A stretch of DNA of 64,000 nucleotides from Gadus chalcogrammus (taxonomy: Eukaryota; Chordata; Actinopteri; Gadiformes; Gadidae). Made by a program: the position numbers and the translations under genes. Positions within the stretch are counted from its first letter, which is position 1. Every line of letters starts with the position of its first letter. Of the stretch, positions 48,151-60,681 are shown piece by piece. The stretch spans positions 19,934,980 to 19,998,979 of the forward strand of contig NC_079415.1 of the NCBI RefSeq assembly GCF_026213295.1, in the 5' to 3' direction. The notes beneath the pieces were generated by a model that was not told where the DNA came from, did no database searches, and saw only the letters and a list, made by a program, of their open reading frames with translations.

Positions 48151-48419
48151 TGTGAAGATCTGAATGCCTCGTCACTGTTTTTAAACATGTTTTAAAGATT
48201 CACGTGCTTCCTGGTCTGGCTGGGTAGCCGTGATGATAGTCCAAGCAGCATGATGGCTCGTGGCTAATTGAGCCACACCCATATGGTGCTCTTGTAAGAG
48301 GGCCGAGTTTTAGACTGGGAGGCTGGAGTTGTGCAAGTGACTCGACAGTTGTGCTGTGTTTTAAGTAAAGGGATGCTTTTTAACAACAACAATTTGCGTG
48401 AAGAAAGCTCTTTTTCACA
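48151..48419 (+). repeat. 5' LTR
   Basis: A 269-bp LTR with TG..CA ends; a few indels and substitutions relative to the 3' LTR show the insertion is not new. Confidence 0.92.
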
Positions 48420-48877
48420 TTTGGTGGCAGTGGTGGGGTATTCCTATAGCCGAGTGGAGGGGACCCACATTTCGAAAAAACAGTTGTTCGAGGAGCTTCA
48501 TGGTGGACCGCGGTGAAGAAGAGCAGGTAGAACGAAGAGTCCTGCTAGGAGAGGAGATCCACTGGGAAGTTGAAAGTGCTGTCCTGTGGGGTTGGCCCAA
48601 AGCCTGAAGGACGGAATAGCTCGGTAACTCCTTGTTGCTGACGTGAGCCATGTGGGGAGCTATTGCCAAGCCTTCGCAGAACAGCAGTGGCGGAGGACTT
48701 ACTGCGAAGAGTGCAGTGTTTCGCCAAGAAGGAGGGATCTTGGAATGGAGATGGGCGGTCACCAGAGACTTTTTGAACTGTTTATTTAGCACAATGACTG
48801 TCTTGCACAATATTTTACCTTTTTTATCTAATGCACTTGTAAACTGTGTTTACAAGCCTTAAAAGAGGGGAAGGTAA

Positions 48878-49139
48878 TGTGAAGATCTGAATGGCATCTT
48901 CACTGTTTTTAAACATGTTTTAAAAGATTCACGTGCTCCTGTCTGGCTGGTTAGCCGTGATAGTCCGCAGCTGTGGCTCGGGCTAATTGAGCCACACCCA
49001 TTCTGGTGCTCTTTAAGAGGGCCAGAGTTTTAGACTGGGAGGCTGGAGTTGTGCAAGTGACTCGACAGTTGTGCTGTGTTTTAAGTAAAGAGATGCTTTT
49101 TAACAACAACAATTTGCGTGAAGAAAGCTCTTTTTCACA
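48878..49139 (+). repeat. 3' LTR
   Basis: 262 bp, preceded by a polypurine tract at 48861-48874. Confidence 0.92.
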
Positions 49140-50354
49140 ACACATTATAATATATAATATAATTGAATATATAATATCACGGCCAAAAGCTCTGTGCGCC
49201 ATGACCCACGCTACTCTGCCTCTTATTGGCTAATACTCACTGCCTTTACTGATTCGATTGTTGAATAATTTGAATGAATCATCATATATTTATATATATA
49301 TTGATATTATATATATCTAACGAGATGATTGATGTGGAAGAGAAGGACGTTCGTTTTTTTAAGGATGCATTGTCAAATTCAGATCTGTATTTTATTTAAA
49401 TAAATGTTCAAAAAATTACTGAAACACCATGTTTGCCTCATTTTACATTCATGCAGGCTGCCATCTCCTTTTGTGTGACCAGTAATACCTAAAAACTGCT
49501 CCTGATCAAGTCATGTTAACTTTATAATAGTGGCCCACGCTATGTGTTGCAAATCAGCTGTTCAAAGACACAGTTACAAAAATAAATGACTGACTTGCCA
49601 AGTGAGAGAATAGGTGTCATTCCAGGAATAAGGAATAGATCACTCAAAATGCATAGTTGTCTGTCACTAGTCTGTGGGCCAGTATTGGTTTAGTAATTTC
49701 ATATCCTTCCTCCCTGAGAACAAGCACACGCAGGAAAATTATGTGACAATGAGCAAATATTACTGAAGGATTTTTGGGTAAACTAAATAGAGTAGTCTCA
49801 CATGTCACTGTTTCTAAAACAGGGTGTTTTTCTGGGCTTCGTTAAAAAACGAAGGGGGTATACTCAAACATTTAGAGTATACCCACTTCTCCAGGGACCA
49901 CTACACCACTGACCCAAGGGTACTTTAAATTTCAAAAGCAACACGGCCAAGTCAGCGTCTGATTTGCAGTCTTCTTTTTCTTTTAGTTCACGCTATTCCT
50001 GAAAAGCTTGCTCAACGTTTACTCGTGTCTGGCCTCTCTGTCGGTCAGTCTCCCTTTTCTCTTCTTCTGTTCATCCGACATTGGGTCTCTCTGTCTCTTT
50101 TTAGTTGGCTGATCTATGATGAATGTAACAATCCCTTAGTCACTCGTGTTTATATCGAGCCGGTTCCGTGTTTGGGGGTCTGTGCCGTAAAGCAATTCGT
50201 TACTTCGAACAATTCCCGGTGCCTCAGGGTACTGGAGATGAATGTCATGCACACAGACAGCAATAGTGTGTGCTGCTTATGCCGCTTTAACGTATATATT
50301 TCCTCCAGGTATTGTCTAGATGAGTTCATGGTTGCAGTGCATGTGTGTGTACGT

Positions 50355-51478
50355 CAGTGGAGGCTTCTCCATTGAGGAGAGGGAGGAAGATCCTCCCTAA
50401 CATTGTTGAGAATAAAAAATTTAGATTGCCCCGACTATTGTAATGAATTAATGCCCTTAAATATGACTACTTTATTGCCTTTGAATATATAATGTTCGTT
50501 TCCCTGGTAAAGGGACATTAGCACCCCCTATCGCCTATTGACAATTACTTCAGGAGGAACGTCCTCCCTCCGCCGCAGTTGACTCCCATTCATTTTCCCG
50601 AAAGTACTGGCGGCCGGTGGATAACATGGGTTTCAATGGGAGAGAGGAGGAAATCCTCCTCTGAGTGGGTGGGACCTTAAGGGGTCTGATTTGCGCAAAA
50701 AATCTATCCGTCTGCGCTATGAACCAATAAGCAGGATCCCTGGATGTGAGCAGTGTTGCCAGATTGGTCCGATTTCCCACCCAATTGGGCTACTTTAACC
50801 ATGTTAGGCTGGAAAAATTATCATTGGGCAGGAAAACTGCCCAATCTGGCAACGCTGTCGATAACAAACCCGGTCTGCATTGCCGTGGTGCTCACAGTCT
50901 GAGAGACGCAGAGCAAGTGAAATCTGCGATAGCGAGATCCTAAATGCACAATGGAAACATTGGAAACAGAGGACATTGTTAACGTCTTATTACAAAACCA
51001 TTCCATTCATTCAGAAAGAGGTAGACCACTTCCCAAAATCAAGGTCATCAGAAGTAATGGAACGTCAGTGTTGTGAGTGCTACATGTTTGCTAGGTACGC
51101 ATGACTTACTGGTAGCATTACAAGCAATTGTAACTGAAAATAGAACATAGCCTAAATAACTTCAGTCAGTGAGGGCAAAACTAGGCCCAATAATAGGCCC
51201 AGATTTTTTTTATATACTTTTACAAATCAATAGTAGGCCTGATTTGACTAATATGCTTTGCATCGCTTTCCTTCTCAAATTACAGTGATGCCATGGTGGC
51301 TTTGTATACATTTTGTTCACATAACTCCCTCCCTGCTATTTTGTAGTCACCAAAACACCCTGAAAACAACTTGAGTCTCACATTCTTATGCCACCATACA
51401 CCAACAGTGCAAGCAGGCCAATGGGAACCAAGCGCGCAGTCCTTCCTCCCTCACTTTAAAAACCACCAGCCGCCACTG
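50355..51478. mobile_element. hAT element with exact 8-bp TSD GTGTACGT
   Basis: Starts CAGTGGAGGCTTCTCC and ends ACCAGCCGCCACTG; GTGTACGT is at 50347-50354 and 51479-51486. It contains a small nested TIR repeat (CAGTGTTGCCAGATTGG at 50754 to CCAATCTGGCAACGCTG at 50868). Its right part is included in the large tandem repeat. Confidence 0.92.
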
Positions 51479-52407
51479 GTGTACGTGTATGTGAGTGAGA
51501 GAACTGTGTACGCATATATCCCACCAATAAGAATCCACACACTACAATGAGGAAATCTCTATACTATAGGAGATCAACCACATCCACACCATGGTCATAT
51601 TCTAATCTGTGGTGGCCTCAACACCAGGACTGGACAGGAGCCTGACACCATCAGCACACAGGGAGATAAACATCTACCAGGAGACAGGACCAAACCCTCC
51701 CTAAAGGTGTCCCACCTACTACGACAAAACAAGCATTCCAGAGATTTCTGGAGTCCCTCAATACAGATTTTTTTTCAACTCAATGATTCTATTCATGAAT
51801 TCGGCCCGCAGCTTTCTCCGCAGGGAAAAACCGACACCAATCCTTCATCCCGGCCATGATCAGGGGTTGATTCAGAGAGTGCACGGAGAAGGGGGCCTTT
51901 CACAGAAGGTCCATTGTCGTGCTTTGGTGAGCAAGCGGACGAGATTGATTTTCTACTTTGGATGATGATGTTCTCTTGGATGGATAAAAACATAAGAATA
52001 AAAGATTACCCACCCAAGTTGCATGATCATGACCTGCTCGAGGTCACAGCACGTCTTTGTGTGGGAAACACCGCATAAGCTTAGTGGCTGGAATGAGCCA
52101 CTTGTCAAAGTAGCACATCTTAAGTAAGCTTGATTGATATGGAAATATCATATTGTGTTTCCCCGGAAGTTACAGTAGGCGGTAGAGTGCATATGATGCC
52201 ATTGACATGCGACTCACCGTTACCAAGAATAAAACTATGGATTTCTGAGTTTGAATATTATTGGAAACAATTTGAATAATGTAATTACAACATTCAACAA
52301 AATATTTATTGTTTTAATATTTGAATGCTTAAAGGTCCCATGGCATGCTACTTTATGGACGCTTTAATAAAGATATTAGTGGGCCCCAAACACAGTAATT
52401 GAAGACT
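50783..52407 (+). repeat. 1.63-kb tandem unit, copy A
   Basis: Begins AATTGGGCTACTTTAACCAT inside the hAT and ends AATTGAAGACT inside the left end of a P1 element. It contains an endonuclease-like LINE fragment (51600-51700: ICGGLNTRTGQEPDTISTQG). Confidence 0.95.
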
Positions 52408-54885
52408 AATTGGGCTACTTTTAACCATGTTAGGCTGGAAAAATTATCATTGGGCGGGAAATCTGCCCAATCTGGCAACGCTGTCGATAACAAACCCGGT
52501 CTGCATTGCCGTGGTGCTAAGTCTGAGAGACGCAGAGCAAGTGAAATCTGCGATAGCGAGATCCTAAATGCACATGGAAACATTGGAAACGGAGAGGACA
52601 GTGTTAACGTCTTATTACAAAAAACCATTCCATTCATTCAGAAAGAGGTAAGACCACTTCCCAAAAATCAAGGTCATCAGAAGTAATGGCAACGTCAGTG
52701 TTGTGAGTGCTACATGGTTTGCTAGGTACGCATGACTTACTGGTAGCAGTACAAGCAATTGTAACTGCAAATAACATAGCTAAATAACTTCAGTCAGTGA
52801 GGGCAAAAATAGGCCCAATAATAGGCCCAGATTTTTTTATATACTTTTACAAATCAATAGTAGGCCTGATTTGACTAATATGCTTTGCATCCTTTCCTTC
52901 TCAAATTACAGTGATGCCACTGGTGGCTTTGTATACATTTTGTTCACATAACTCCCTCCCTGCTATTTTGTAGTTCACCAAAACACCCTGAAACAACTTG
53001 AGTTCCACATTCTTATGCCACCATACACCAACAGTGCAAGCAGGCCATGGCAACCAAGCGCGCAGTCCTTCCTCCCTCACTTTAAAAACCACCAGCCGCC
53101 ACTGGTGTACGTGTATGTGAGTGAGTGAGAGAACTGTGTACGCATTAGGGATGTGTCGGTCGCGACTGATTCGTTACAACGAACGAATCCCGAACGTGAA
53201 CGACAAGAACTGGTTCCCCAAACAAGAAGAACTGGTTCTTTGATTCTTTTTTTTAACATCAACCAAACATATGGTCACGTAAATAAAATATACAACGAAC
53301 AGAGCTCCGTCTCCCCGCGACTTATATTGATTGAGTCTACGACTTCCTCAAAGATTCAGCCAATGAGAGGTAGCCATGGTGTTGGAATGGCACCTGGGTA
53401 AACCAATGACAAGGCGGTACCGTCGAATATGCGCGCTTTCTCTCTCTGACGTATCTTGGGTCATACCATTCGACTCATATATCCCCCTACATTTTTCGAA
53501 AATAGACTTGACCTCCATCTGTTATTGGATAACGCATTTCCCAATCCCAGGAGGTCTTTGCTCCATTGTACGTCAATTTAAGAACCACCAAAGAAATTAA
53601 CTGCAGTTCGTATTTTATTTATGACCATGCAAGTTCTGTAATGCCTGAACAATGAAGAATGTAAAGTAAAATAAAATTATAAATGTAAAACCATGAATGA
53701 AATATAGAGAGTAAGCAAGTGGTATAAATATTGGTGGGACGTTCGACATACTATATAGCAGGCATCTCCAAACGGCGGAATGTGGTCTTGACGGTCCTAT
53801 CCGGACACACGACCAATTAAAAAAAAAATAAAAAAATAATAAAAAAAAGTTTTTTTATTTTAATTTTTTTAAGATGTAATCTGACGTAACGAACGAATCA
53901 AAACGAACGAATCAAATAAACGAATCGTTATAGTGAACTGAACTGAAAGAACTAGTTCCCGGAAAAGAATCATTTTGCCCATCCCTAGTACGCATATATC
54001 CCACCAATAAGAATCCACACACTACAATGAGGAAATCTCTATACTATAGGAGGAGATCAACCACATCCACCCATGGTCATATTCTAATCTGTGTGACATC
54101 AACACCAGGACTGGACAGGAGCCTGACACCATCAGCACACAGGGAGATAACATCTACCAGGAGACGGACCAAAACCCTCCCTAAAGTGTCCCACCTACTA
54201 ACGACAAAACAAGCATTCCAGAGATTTCTGGAGTCCCTCAATACAGATTTTTTTCACTCAATGATTCTATTCATGAATTCGGCCCGCAGCTTTCTCCGCA
54301 GGGAAAAACCGACACCAATTCCTTCATCCCGGCCATGATCAGGGTTGATTCAGAGAGTGCACGGAGAAGGGGGCCTTTCACAGAAGGTCCATTGTCGTGC
54401 TTTGGTGAGCAAGCGGACGAGATTGATTTTCTACGTTGGATGATGATGTTCTCTTGGATGGATAAAAACATAAGAATAAAGATTACCCACCCAAGTTGCA
54501 TGATCATGACCTGCTCGAGGTCACAGCACGTCTTTGTGTGGGAAACAACCGCATAGCTTAGTGGCTGGAATGAGCCACTTGTCAAGTAGCACATCTTAAG
54601 TAAGCTTGATTGATATGGAAATATCATATTGTGTTTCCCCGGAAGTTACAGTAGGCGGTAGAGTGCATATGATGCCATTGACATGCGACTCACCGTTACC
54701 AAGAATAAAACTATGGATTTCTGAGTTTGAATATTATTGGAAACAATTTGAATAATGTAATTACACAATTCAACAAAATATTTTATTTGTTTTAATATTT
54801 GAATGCTTAAAGGTCCCATGGCATGCTACTTTATGGACGCTTTAATAAAGATATTAGTGGGCCCCAAACACAGTAATTGAAGACT
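52408..54885 (+). repeat. 1.63-kb tandem unit, copy B, with hAT insertion
   Basis: Same unit as copy A, lengthened by the 842-bp hAT at 53146-53987 plus its 8-bp duplication. Confidence 0.95.
53146..53987. mobile_element. hAT insertion in copy B only, TSD GTACGCAT
   Basis: Starts TAGGGATGTGTCGGTCGCG and ends TTTTGCCCATCCCTA. GTACGCAT is at 53138-53145 and 53988-53995. Copies A (near 51515) and C (near 55616) have the single, empty GTACGCATATATCC site. Subterminal GAACGAATC units. Non-coding. Confidence 0.97.
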
Positions 54886-56519
54886 AATTGGGCTACTTTT
54901 AACCATGTTAGGCTGGAAAAATTATCATTGGACGGGAAATCTGCCCAATCTGGCAACGCTGTCGATAACAAACCCGGTCTGCATTGCCGTGGTGCTCAGT
55001 CTGAGAGACGCAGAGCAAGTGAAATCTGCGATAGCGAGATCCTAAATGCACAATGGAAACATTGGAAACGGAGGACATTGTTAACGTCTTATTACAAAAA
55101 ACCATTCCATTCATTCAGAAAGAGGTAGACCACTTCCCAAAATCAAGGTCATCAGAAGTAATGGCAACGTCAGTGTTGTGAGTGCTACATGGTTTGCTAG
55201 GTACGCATGACTTACTGGTAGCATTACAAGCAATTGTAACTGAAAATAAACATAGCTAAATAACTTCAGTCAGTGAGGGCAAAAATAGGCCCAATAATAG
55301 GCCCAGATTTTTTTATTTACTTTTACAAATCAATAGTAGGCCTGATTTGACTAATATGCTTTGCATCCTTTCCTTCTCAAATTACAGTGATGCCACTGGT
55401 GCTTTGTATACATTTTGTTCACATAACTCCCTCCCTGCTATTTTGTAGTTCACCAAAACACCCTGAAACAACTTGAGTCTCACATTCTTATGCCACCATA
55501 CACCAACAGTGCAAGCAGGCCAATGGCAACCAAGCGCGCAGTCCTTCCTCCCTCACTTTAAAAACCACCAGCCGCCACTGGTGTACGTGTATGTGAGTGA
55601 GTGAGAGAACTGTGTACGCATATATCCCACCAATAAGAATCCACACACTACAATGAGGAAATCTCTATACTATAGGAGGAGATCAACCACATCCACACCA
55701 TGGTCATATTCTAATCTGTGGTGACCTCAACACCAGGACTGGACAGGAGCCTGACACCATCAGCACACAGGGAGATAAACATCTACCAGGAGACAGGACC
55801 AAAACCCTCCCTAAAGTGTCCCACCTACTACGACAAAACAAGCATTCCAGAGATTTCTGGAGTCCCTCAATACAGATTTTTTTTTTCAACTCAATGATTC
55901 TATTCATGAATTCGGCCCGCAGCTTTCTCCGCAGGGAAAAACCGACACCAATCCTTCATCCCGGCCATGATCAGGGGTTGATTCAGAGAGTGCACGGAGA
56001 AGGGGGCCTTTCACAGAAGGTCCATTGTCGTGCTTTGGTGAGCAAGCGGACGAGATTGATTTTCTACTTTGGATGATGATGTTCTCTTGGATGGATAAAA
56101 ATATAAGAATAAAAGATTACCCACCCAAGTTGCATGATCATGACCTGCTCGAGGTCACAGCACGTCTTTGTGTGGGAAACACTGCATAAGCTTAGTGGCT
56201 GGAATGAGCCACTTGTCAAATTAGCACATCTTAAGTAAGCTTGATTGATATGGAAATATCATATCGTGTTTCCCCGGAAGTTACAGTAGGCGGTAGAGTG
56301 CATATGATGCCATTGACATGCGACTCACCGTTACCAAGAATAAAACTATGGATTTCTGAGTATGAATATTATTGGAAACAATTTGAATAATGTAATTACA
56401 CAATTCAACAAAATATTTTATTTGTTTTAATATTTGAATGCTTAAAGGTCCCATGGCATGCTACTTTATGGACGCTTTAATAAAGATATTAGTGGGCCCC
56501 AAACACAGTAATTGAAGAC
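54886..56519 (+). repeat. 1.63-kb tandem unit, copy C
   Basis: Full unit without the hAT. At its end it continues into the complete P1 element, so C keeps the ancestral right junction and A the ancestral left junction. Confidence 0.95.
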
Positions 56520-57097
56520 GTTCCCGAAATTCAGCGTTGGTGCAGAATTACAGCCACTACGAGCCAGTCGCACATTGAGCTTTCCCCAAATGCGCCGTTT
56601 CGGTATCTGTAGCTTTAATGCAAATGAGGAGGAGAGATGCGGGTCAAGGAGGAGGGTGGGGGTGTGGCCCTGAGCAGCTTGCGACCACGTTACCATGCGC
56701 TCTGTTTACAGTGGAAGTTATCGCAATGGCGAGGCGCACACAGCCTTTGGCCGTGTTCTGTAAATATTCTAGAACACATGGAAGTCCTGGAGCTCTATAT
56801 CTAAATAATATCATATTATAACGATATCTATATCATATCATATATATTATCACAGCAAAAAGCTGTGTGAGCCTCCAGACGATATTATGAATCTCAGACG
56901 ACTGCGTCGTTGTACCACATCAATCTGAAGTAGTCTGAACCAGAAAGGGATAGTTGACCGCGGTTGTCTCCCGCCGGAGCCTCGCTGCTGAGGAACCACC
57001 GCCTCGGCAGGGGTCAGCGCTTAGGCACCACTGCCTCCTGCAGCGGGCAGCGCCGAGGCGGTGGTCCCTCGGCAGAGGGAAGCGGGGCTCAAGCGAG

Positions 57098-58524
57098 TAG
57101 GGTCTGTCTGCGTCCTGCAAGACGGAGGCGTAACATGTAGTAGGCGTAACTTGTAGTAGGAGGCGTGTCTTGTGCTTTCCTAAATCGCGGTACATGCGAG
57201 ATCTTCCTCTTATAAACTGTCTTAAAAAAAGTCTTGTAAATCACGGTTCACACATTATGCAAGCTCTTCCTTGAAGTCGAAGTCTGAAGTTAAGATCATG
57301 TTGGTAAGTAAAAATAAGTGGATTACTAATCCCCCATCTGTAGCCAGGAAGGCTTGCAGACACACCCTCCACACATTCCAAAATGTACCTTTTGCATATT
57401 TGAGCCTTTGTCTATCTAATTATTTTGACTTTAGGATGAAAGCTGCTTTCTAAGGTGCTAGCTATGTTTACATTACTTTACGACCAGCCACGGTTGAGAT
57501 GCACACTGAACAGTCACAAAATACTCTATACTGTGAAGGCTAGTAGATGTTGCTTGCTTCTTTCTGCCCCGAGTTTGCACAGTGCAACAGTGATGACGTA
57601 GCTGAGAAATTGAAATGCATTGAAGACCGGCAAATATATATAAATGAAGGCTTGTAATGTGAACGCTATAATATGAAGGCTTTCTCATAACTATCCTCCT
57701 GTTAGTGAAATTGTTCTTGTCTTGTTTCCATCAGTAATATTTATTTTAATTCATTGTTTTCTATCTCATGCAGGATCTTGAAAACATGCAGGAAGCGAGC
57801 AAGTGGCTAAAACAGATGAAGGAACAGAACCTCTTCAAAAGGTTTAGTCCAGGTGCCACGCTTCCTTGGCATGGGAGACAGCGAGGCTATACAATCCCAA
57901 GAGAATTACATCGAAAATGGTGACACCTTAATTGCTAAAGAAAAGCATGAAGTTATGGATCCTTTTCTATTCATGTTTGAGCATTATGAGGACATGCAAT
58001 TGTTTTTTTGGAAAACTTTTTTTTTGGAAAATAATACTACAATTAAAGTCCATTGTGGATTGTTTTTACCGAAATGTATTCAATACAATTCTTTGAATAA
58101 TTATCTGCCGTCTATTCGTTCAAAGGTATAAAGGGATAAAGTAGGCTAAACTTAAGCAGGTTCCCCATGTTAAACTTCTATATGCATTAGGCTACATGTC
58201 ATTGTAAAATTGTAATAGGCTTCTTCTCTTAAATGCATATGACTCAGGGATGTCAGTTTCACGTAAGCCAGTAAGGCTATGATTAAGCTAATCAAGAGCA
58301 TATTCTTAAATGAGCGGGTCGGGTGCATTATTTTCATATAAGGACTAATATCCGAGGTCCGAGTTGCTGTCATTTATGTTCCCGTGCTCCACTGCTACAT
58401 ACAGATCACTTCCGCAATTTAGAAAAGTACTAGTCACGCCTCCTACTTCCGCGATTTAGAAAAGTACAAGACACGCCTCCTACAAGTCACGCCTCCGTCT
58501 TGCAGGACGCAGACCGATACTATT
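57098..58524. mobile_element. inverted-repeat element with subterminal repeats (MULE-like?)
   Basis: Both ends carry GTCTGCGTCCTGCAAGACGG in inverted orientation, extending about 80 bp with repeated GTAGGAGGCGTG and CTTTTCTAAATCGCGG units. The flanks GGCTCAAGCGAG and GGCTCAAGCGGG may be an imperfect 9-12-bp target duplication. The superfamily is not determined; long inverted repeats and a duplication of that size recall MULEs. The interior includes an exon-like block. Confidence 0.6.
57774..57841 (+). pseudogene. exon-like block inside the inverted-repeat element
   Basis: TTTCTATCTCATGCAG precedes 57774 and GTTTAG follows 57841. The frame reads DLENMQEASKWLKQMKEQNL-FKR, a charged, probably helical peptide. 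About 470 bp upstream KSKSEVKIML ends at a strong donor GTAAGT (57304), and joining the two keeps the frame. I do not recognise the protein. It may be a captured host exon or a piece of the element's own gene. Confidence 0.4.
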
Positions 58525-59332
58525 GGCTCAAGCGGGAGAAATTTGCGGGGCACAATCCCTTTCCCCTCCATGTCGTGGTGCATGTAATTCAGGGAGCCAA
58601 AGCCAAAGTTCCTTTCCCATAATTCCTTCACAACCATGGCTGAGATAACCCCCACTACGAGTCTCATTGTGGAAATACCAGAGACGAGAGTCTGACGTGT
58701 TATGCGCCATAAAACCAACAGCAGAACGGTTATCCAAATAACAAAGAAGTGTACAACACTTGCGGTACAGTCCAGGAGCTCTATTTCTAAATTATATCAT
58801 ATAATACATAGATATCTATATCATATAATACATATTTCCACGGCCAAAAGCTGTGTGCGCCTTCAGACGATATTATGAATCAGAAACGACTGCGTCGGGT
58901 TCTCCGACGTCTCTGGTTCTTCCACGTCCACATCAATCTGAAGTAGGCTGAAACACGACATGGAGGAGAAAGGGATTGTTGACCGCGGTTGTCTCCCGCC
59001 GGAGCCTCGCTGCTGAGTCACCACCACCTCCTGCAGCGGGCAGCGCAGAGGCGAGGGTCCCTCGGAAGCGGGAAGCAGGGCTCAAGCGGGAGACATTCGC
59101 AGGCAAAAATCCCTTTCTCCTCCATGTCGTGGTTCATGAACTTCAGGGAGTCAAAGCCAAAGTTCCTTTCCCCCAATTCCTTCTCAACCATGGTTGAGAT
59201 AACCCCCACTACGAGTCTCGTTGTGGAAATACCAGAGACGAGAGTCTGACGTGTTATGCGCCATAACCCCAACAGCAGAACGGTTATCCAAAAGCAAAGA
59301 AGTGTACAACACTTGCGTTACAGTGTGTGTAA

Positions 59333-59466
<134 letters not shown>

Positions 59467-59925
59467 CTCATTGGCGGGCCAAATTCTCTGGGATGGCAAG
59501 GCAGAGAAAGGGGAAGTGGCATCTCCCCTTATGACGACATACAGGGAAAATTCCAAAACGGCGCGTCTGAGCTTTGATCTTTCAAAGTCGGAGCAGAATG
59601 CCTAGTGCTCGTTTTACACCCAACAAAATTTCGAGCTACTGGGGGAGCATAGGTAGGCTAGGGGAACTCATATTAATGTTCCCATGGCATATTTTCATGC
59701 CATGGGATCTTTAAATGTTACACATAATACATTTAAGGGGCTCCCATAGTGCTGATGTCTTTGGGATCATGAGAACAACTGTCAATCTTGCTGATTCCAA
59801 CACTGGACGTAAGGTGTTCGTCAGAAAGGTATTCAAATAATGTTCTGAGGTCGGAAGCCCAAATATTCTTCATAATCCTAACATTAACAGGAGCGCAACC
59901 GCACCCTGGGTCGCAGTGAGCTTAC

Positions 59926-60034
59926 CAACAGTGGCCTGCAGCAGGCCGGCGTGGTCTTGCAGAAACATGAACTGCTCGAGGTCAGAGGTCATCTCACACA
60001 GCACATCCAGCAAGCTGATGACTGTCAGCGCCTC
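59926..60034 (-). CDS. atxn10: atxn10 exon 9 (by count)
   Basis: A 109-bp coding exon reading EALTVISLLDVLCEMTSDLE and ending GLLQATV plus one base. Human has EALATIRLLDVLCEMTVNTELLGYL..GLLERVI. The acceptor is CCTTTAG and the donor is GTAAGC. It enters in phase 0 and leaves in phase 1. The next exon lies 14.4 kb away, across a repeat-packed intron. By counting from the 3' end this is the exon before the intron that carries the SCA10 ATTCT repeat in human. Confidence 0.95.
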
Positions 60035-60524
60035 CTAAAGGTCAAACGGGGAACTACACATCACTATGATGTCTAAACACAACACACTTGGAATTACAAC
60101 TCACTTTGATATCTTTATAAGACACACAGGGATCTATACCTCCCTCCGATATCCCTACAGGACACACAGGGATCTTCGCCTCACTATGATGTGCCTACAG
60201 GATACACAGGGATCTACAACAGACTTTGATGTCCCTATTGGACTTAGCTGCCTGTAGCTGCGTTTCCACCAAAAGTTAGAAAGTTTGTAGCGAAGTACGG
60301 CAGTTTGCGGTGATGGGGATTGGTTGCACATACTTTAATACATCCATGTTTTGGGGACGTCAGTTTCCCTGTCAGATAACTAAAAGTAGGCTATCACTTT
60401 TTCAGCACATATAACAGAAACATACACACACGAGGGGGAAGGGGGTACCTTATGGTCTAATGTGGACTGTGAATGTGAGTCAGCTCTGCACCAAATAAGT
60501 GTCATCGTGTGGTGGTGGTCATAC

Positions 60525-60681
60525 CTCGTCTCCGTCAGCAGACCCTGAGGCAAGCGCCAGGACAGCTCTGCAGCCTGTCTGGAAAGAAGAGGCCAGGTGG
60601 GCCGCCACGCCCCCTGGGATCCCACTGTCCCCACCACCCCCTTCCCCCAGCTGGGCCGCCAGCAACTCCAACAGGGTCATC
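60525..60681 (-). CDS. atxn10: atxn10 exon 8 (by count)
   Basis: A 157-bp coding exon. Its first base completes Arg, then it reads MTLLELLAAQLGEGGGG and later FQTGCRAVLALASGSADGDE. This aligns with human RVTLLDLM and FVDQCKTVLKLASEEPPDDEE. The acceptor is ATATAG and the donor is GTATGA. A glycine-rich stretch (GEGGGGDSGIPGG) stands where I recall a more polar loop in human, so this part of the protein is variable. It leaves in phase 0 and joins E|EALTVIS, matching the human EEALATIR junction. Confidence 0.94.

Larger units (their letters stand above)
48151..49139 (+). mobile_element. TRIM-like LTR retrotransposon, 989 bp
   Basis: Two direct repeats, 48151-48419 (269 bp) and 48878-49139 (262 bp), both start TGTGAAGATCTGAATG and end CTCTTTTTCACA (TG...CA). 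The 5-bp duplication ACACA flanks the whole (48146-48150, 49140-49144). Two bases after the first LTR is TGGTGGCAGTGGTGGG, which differs by one base from the complement of a vertebrate tRNA-Leu 3' end (primer-binding site). AAAAGAGGGGAAGG lies just before the second LTR (polypurine tract). The 458-bp interior has no gag or pol, so it is non-autonomous. Confidence 0.92.
47608..49911. mobile_element. 2.3-kb hAT with exact 8-bp TSD ACCCAAGG
   Basis: Starts CACTGGTGTAGTCCAGGG and ends CCACTACACCACTG. ACCCAAGG is at 47600-47607 and 49912-49919. The interior contains the block with CAATCAACG and GGAGAAAGTGATTG, and an LTR element. No transposase. Confidence 0.92.
46860..50346. mobile_element. second P2 (TTAA) element, inverted, with nested insertions
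   Basis: Begins TTAAAGGCCCAATATGCAG, the complement of the right end at 20865. It matches 18600-20862 in reverse, except for a half MITE (47218-47340) and the hAT at 47608-49911. Its far end is not clean; homology fades near 50200. Confidence 0.65.
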
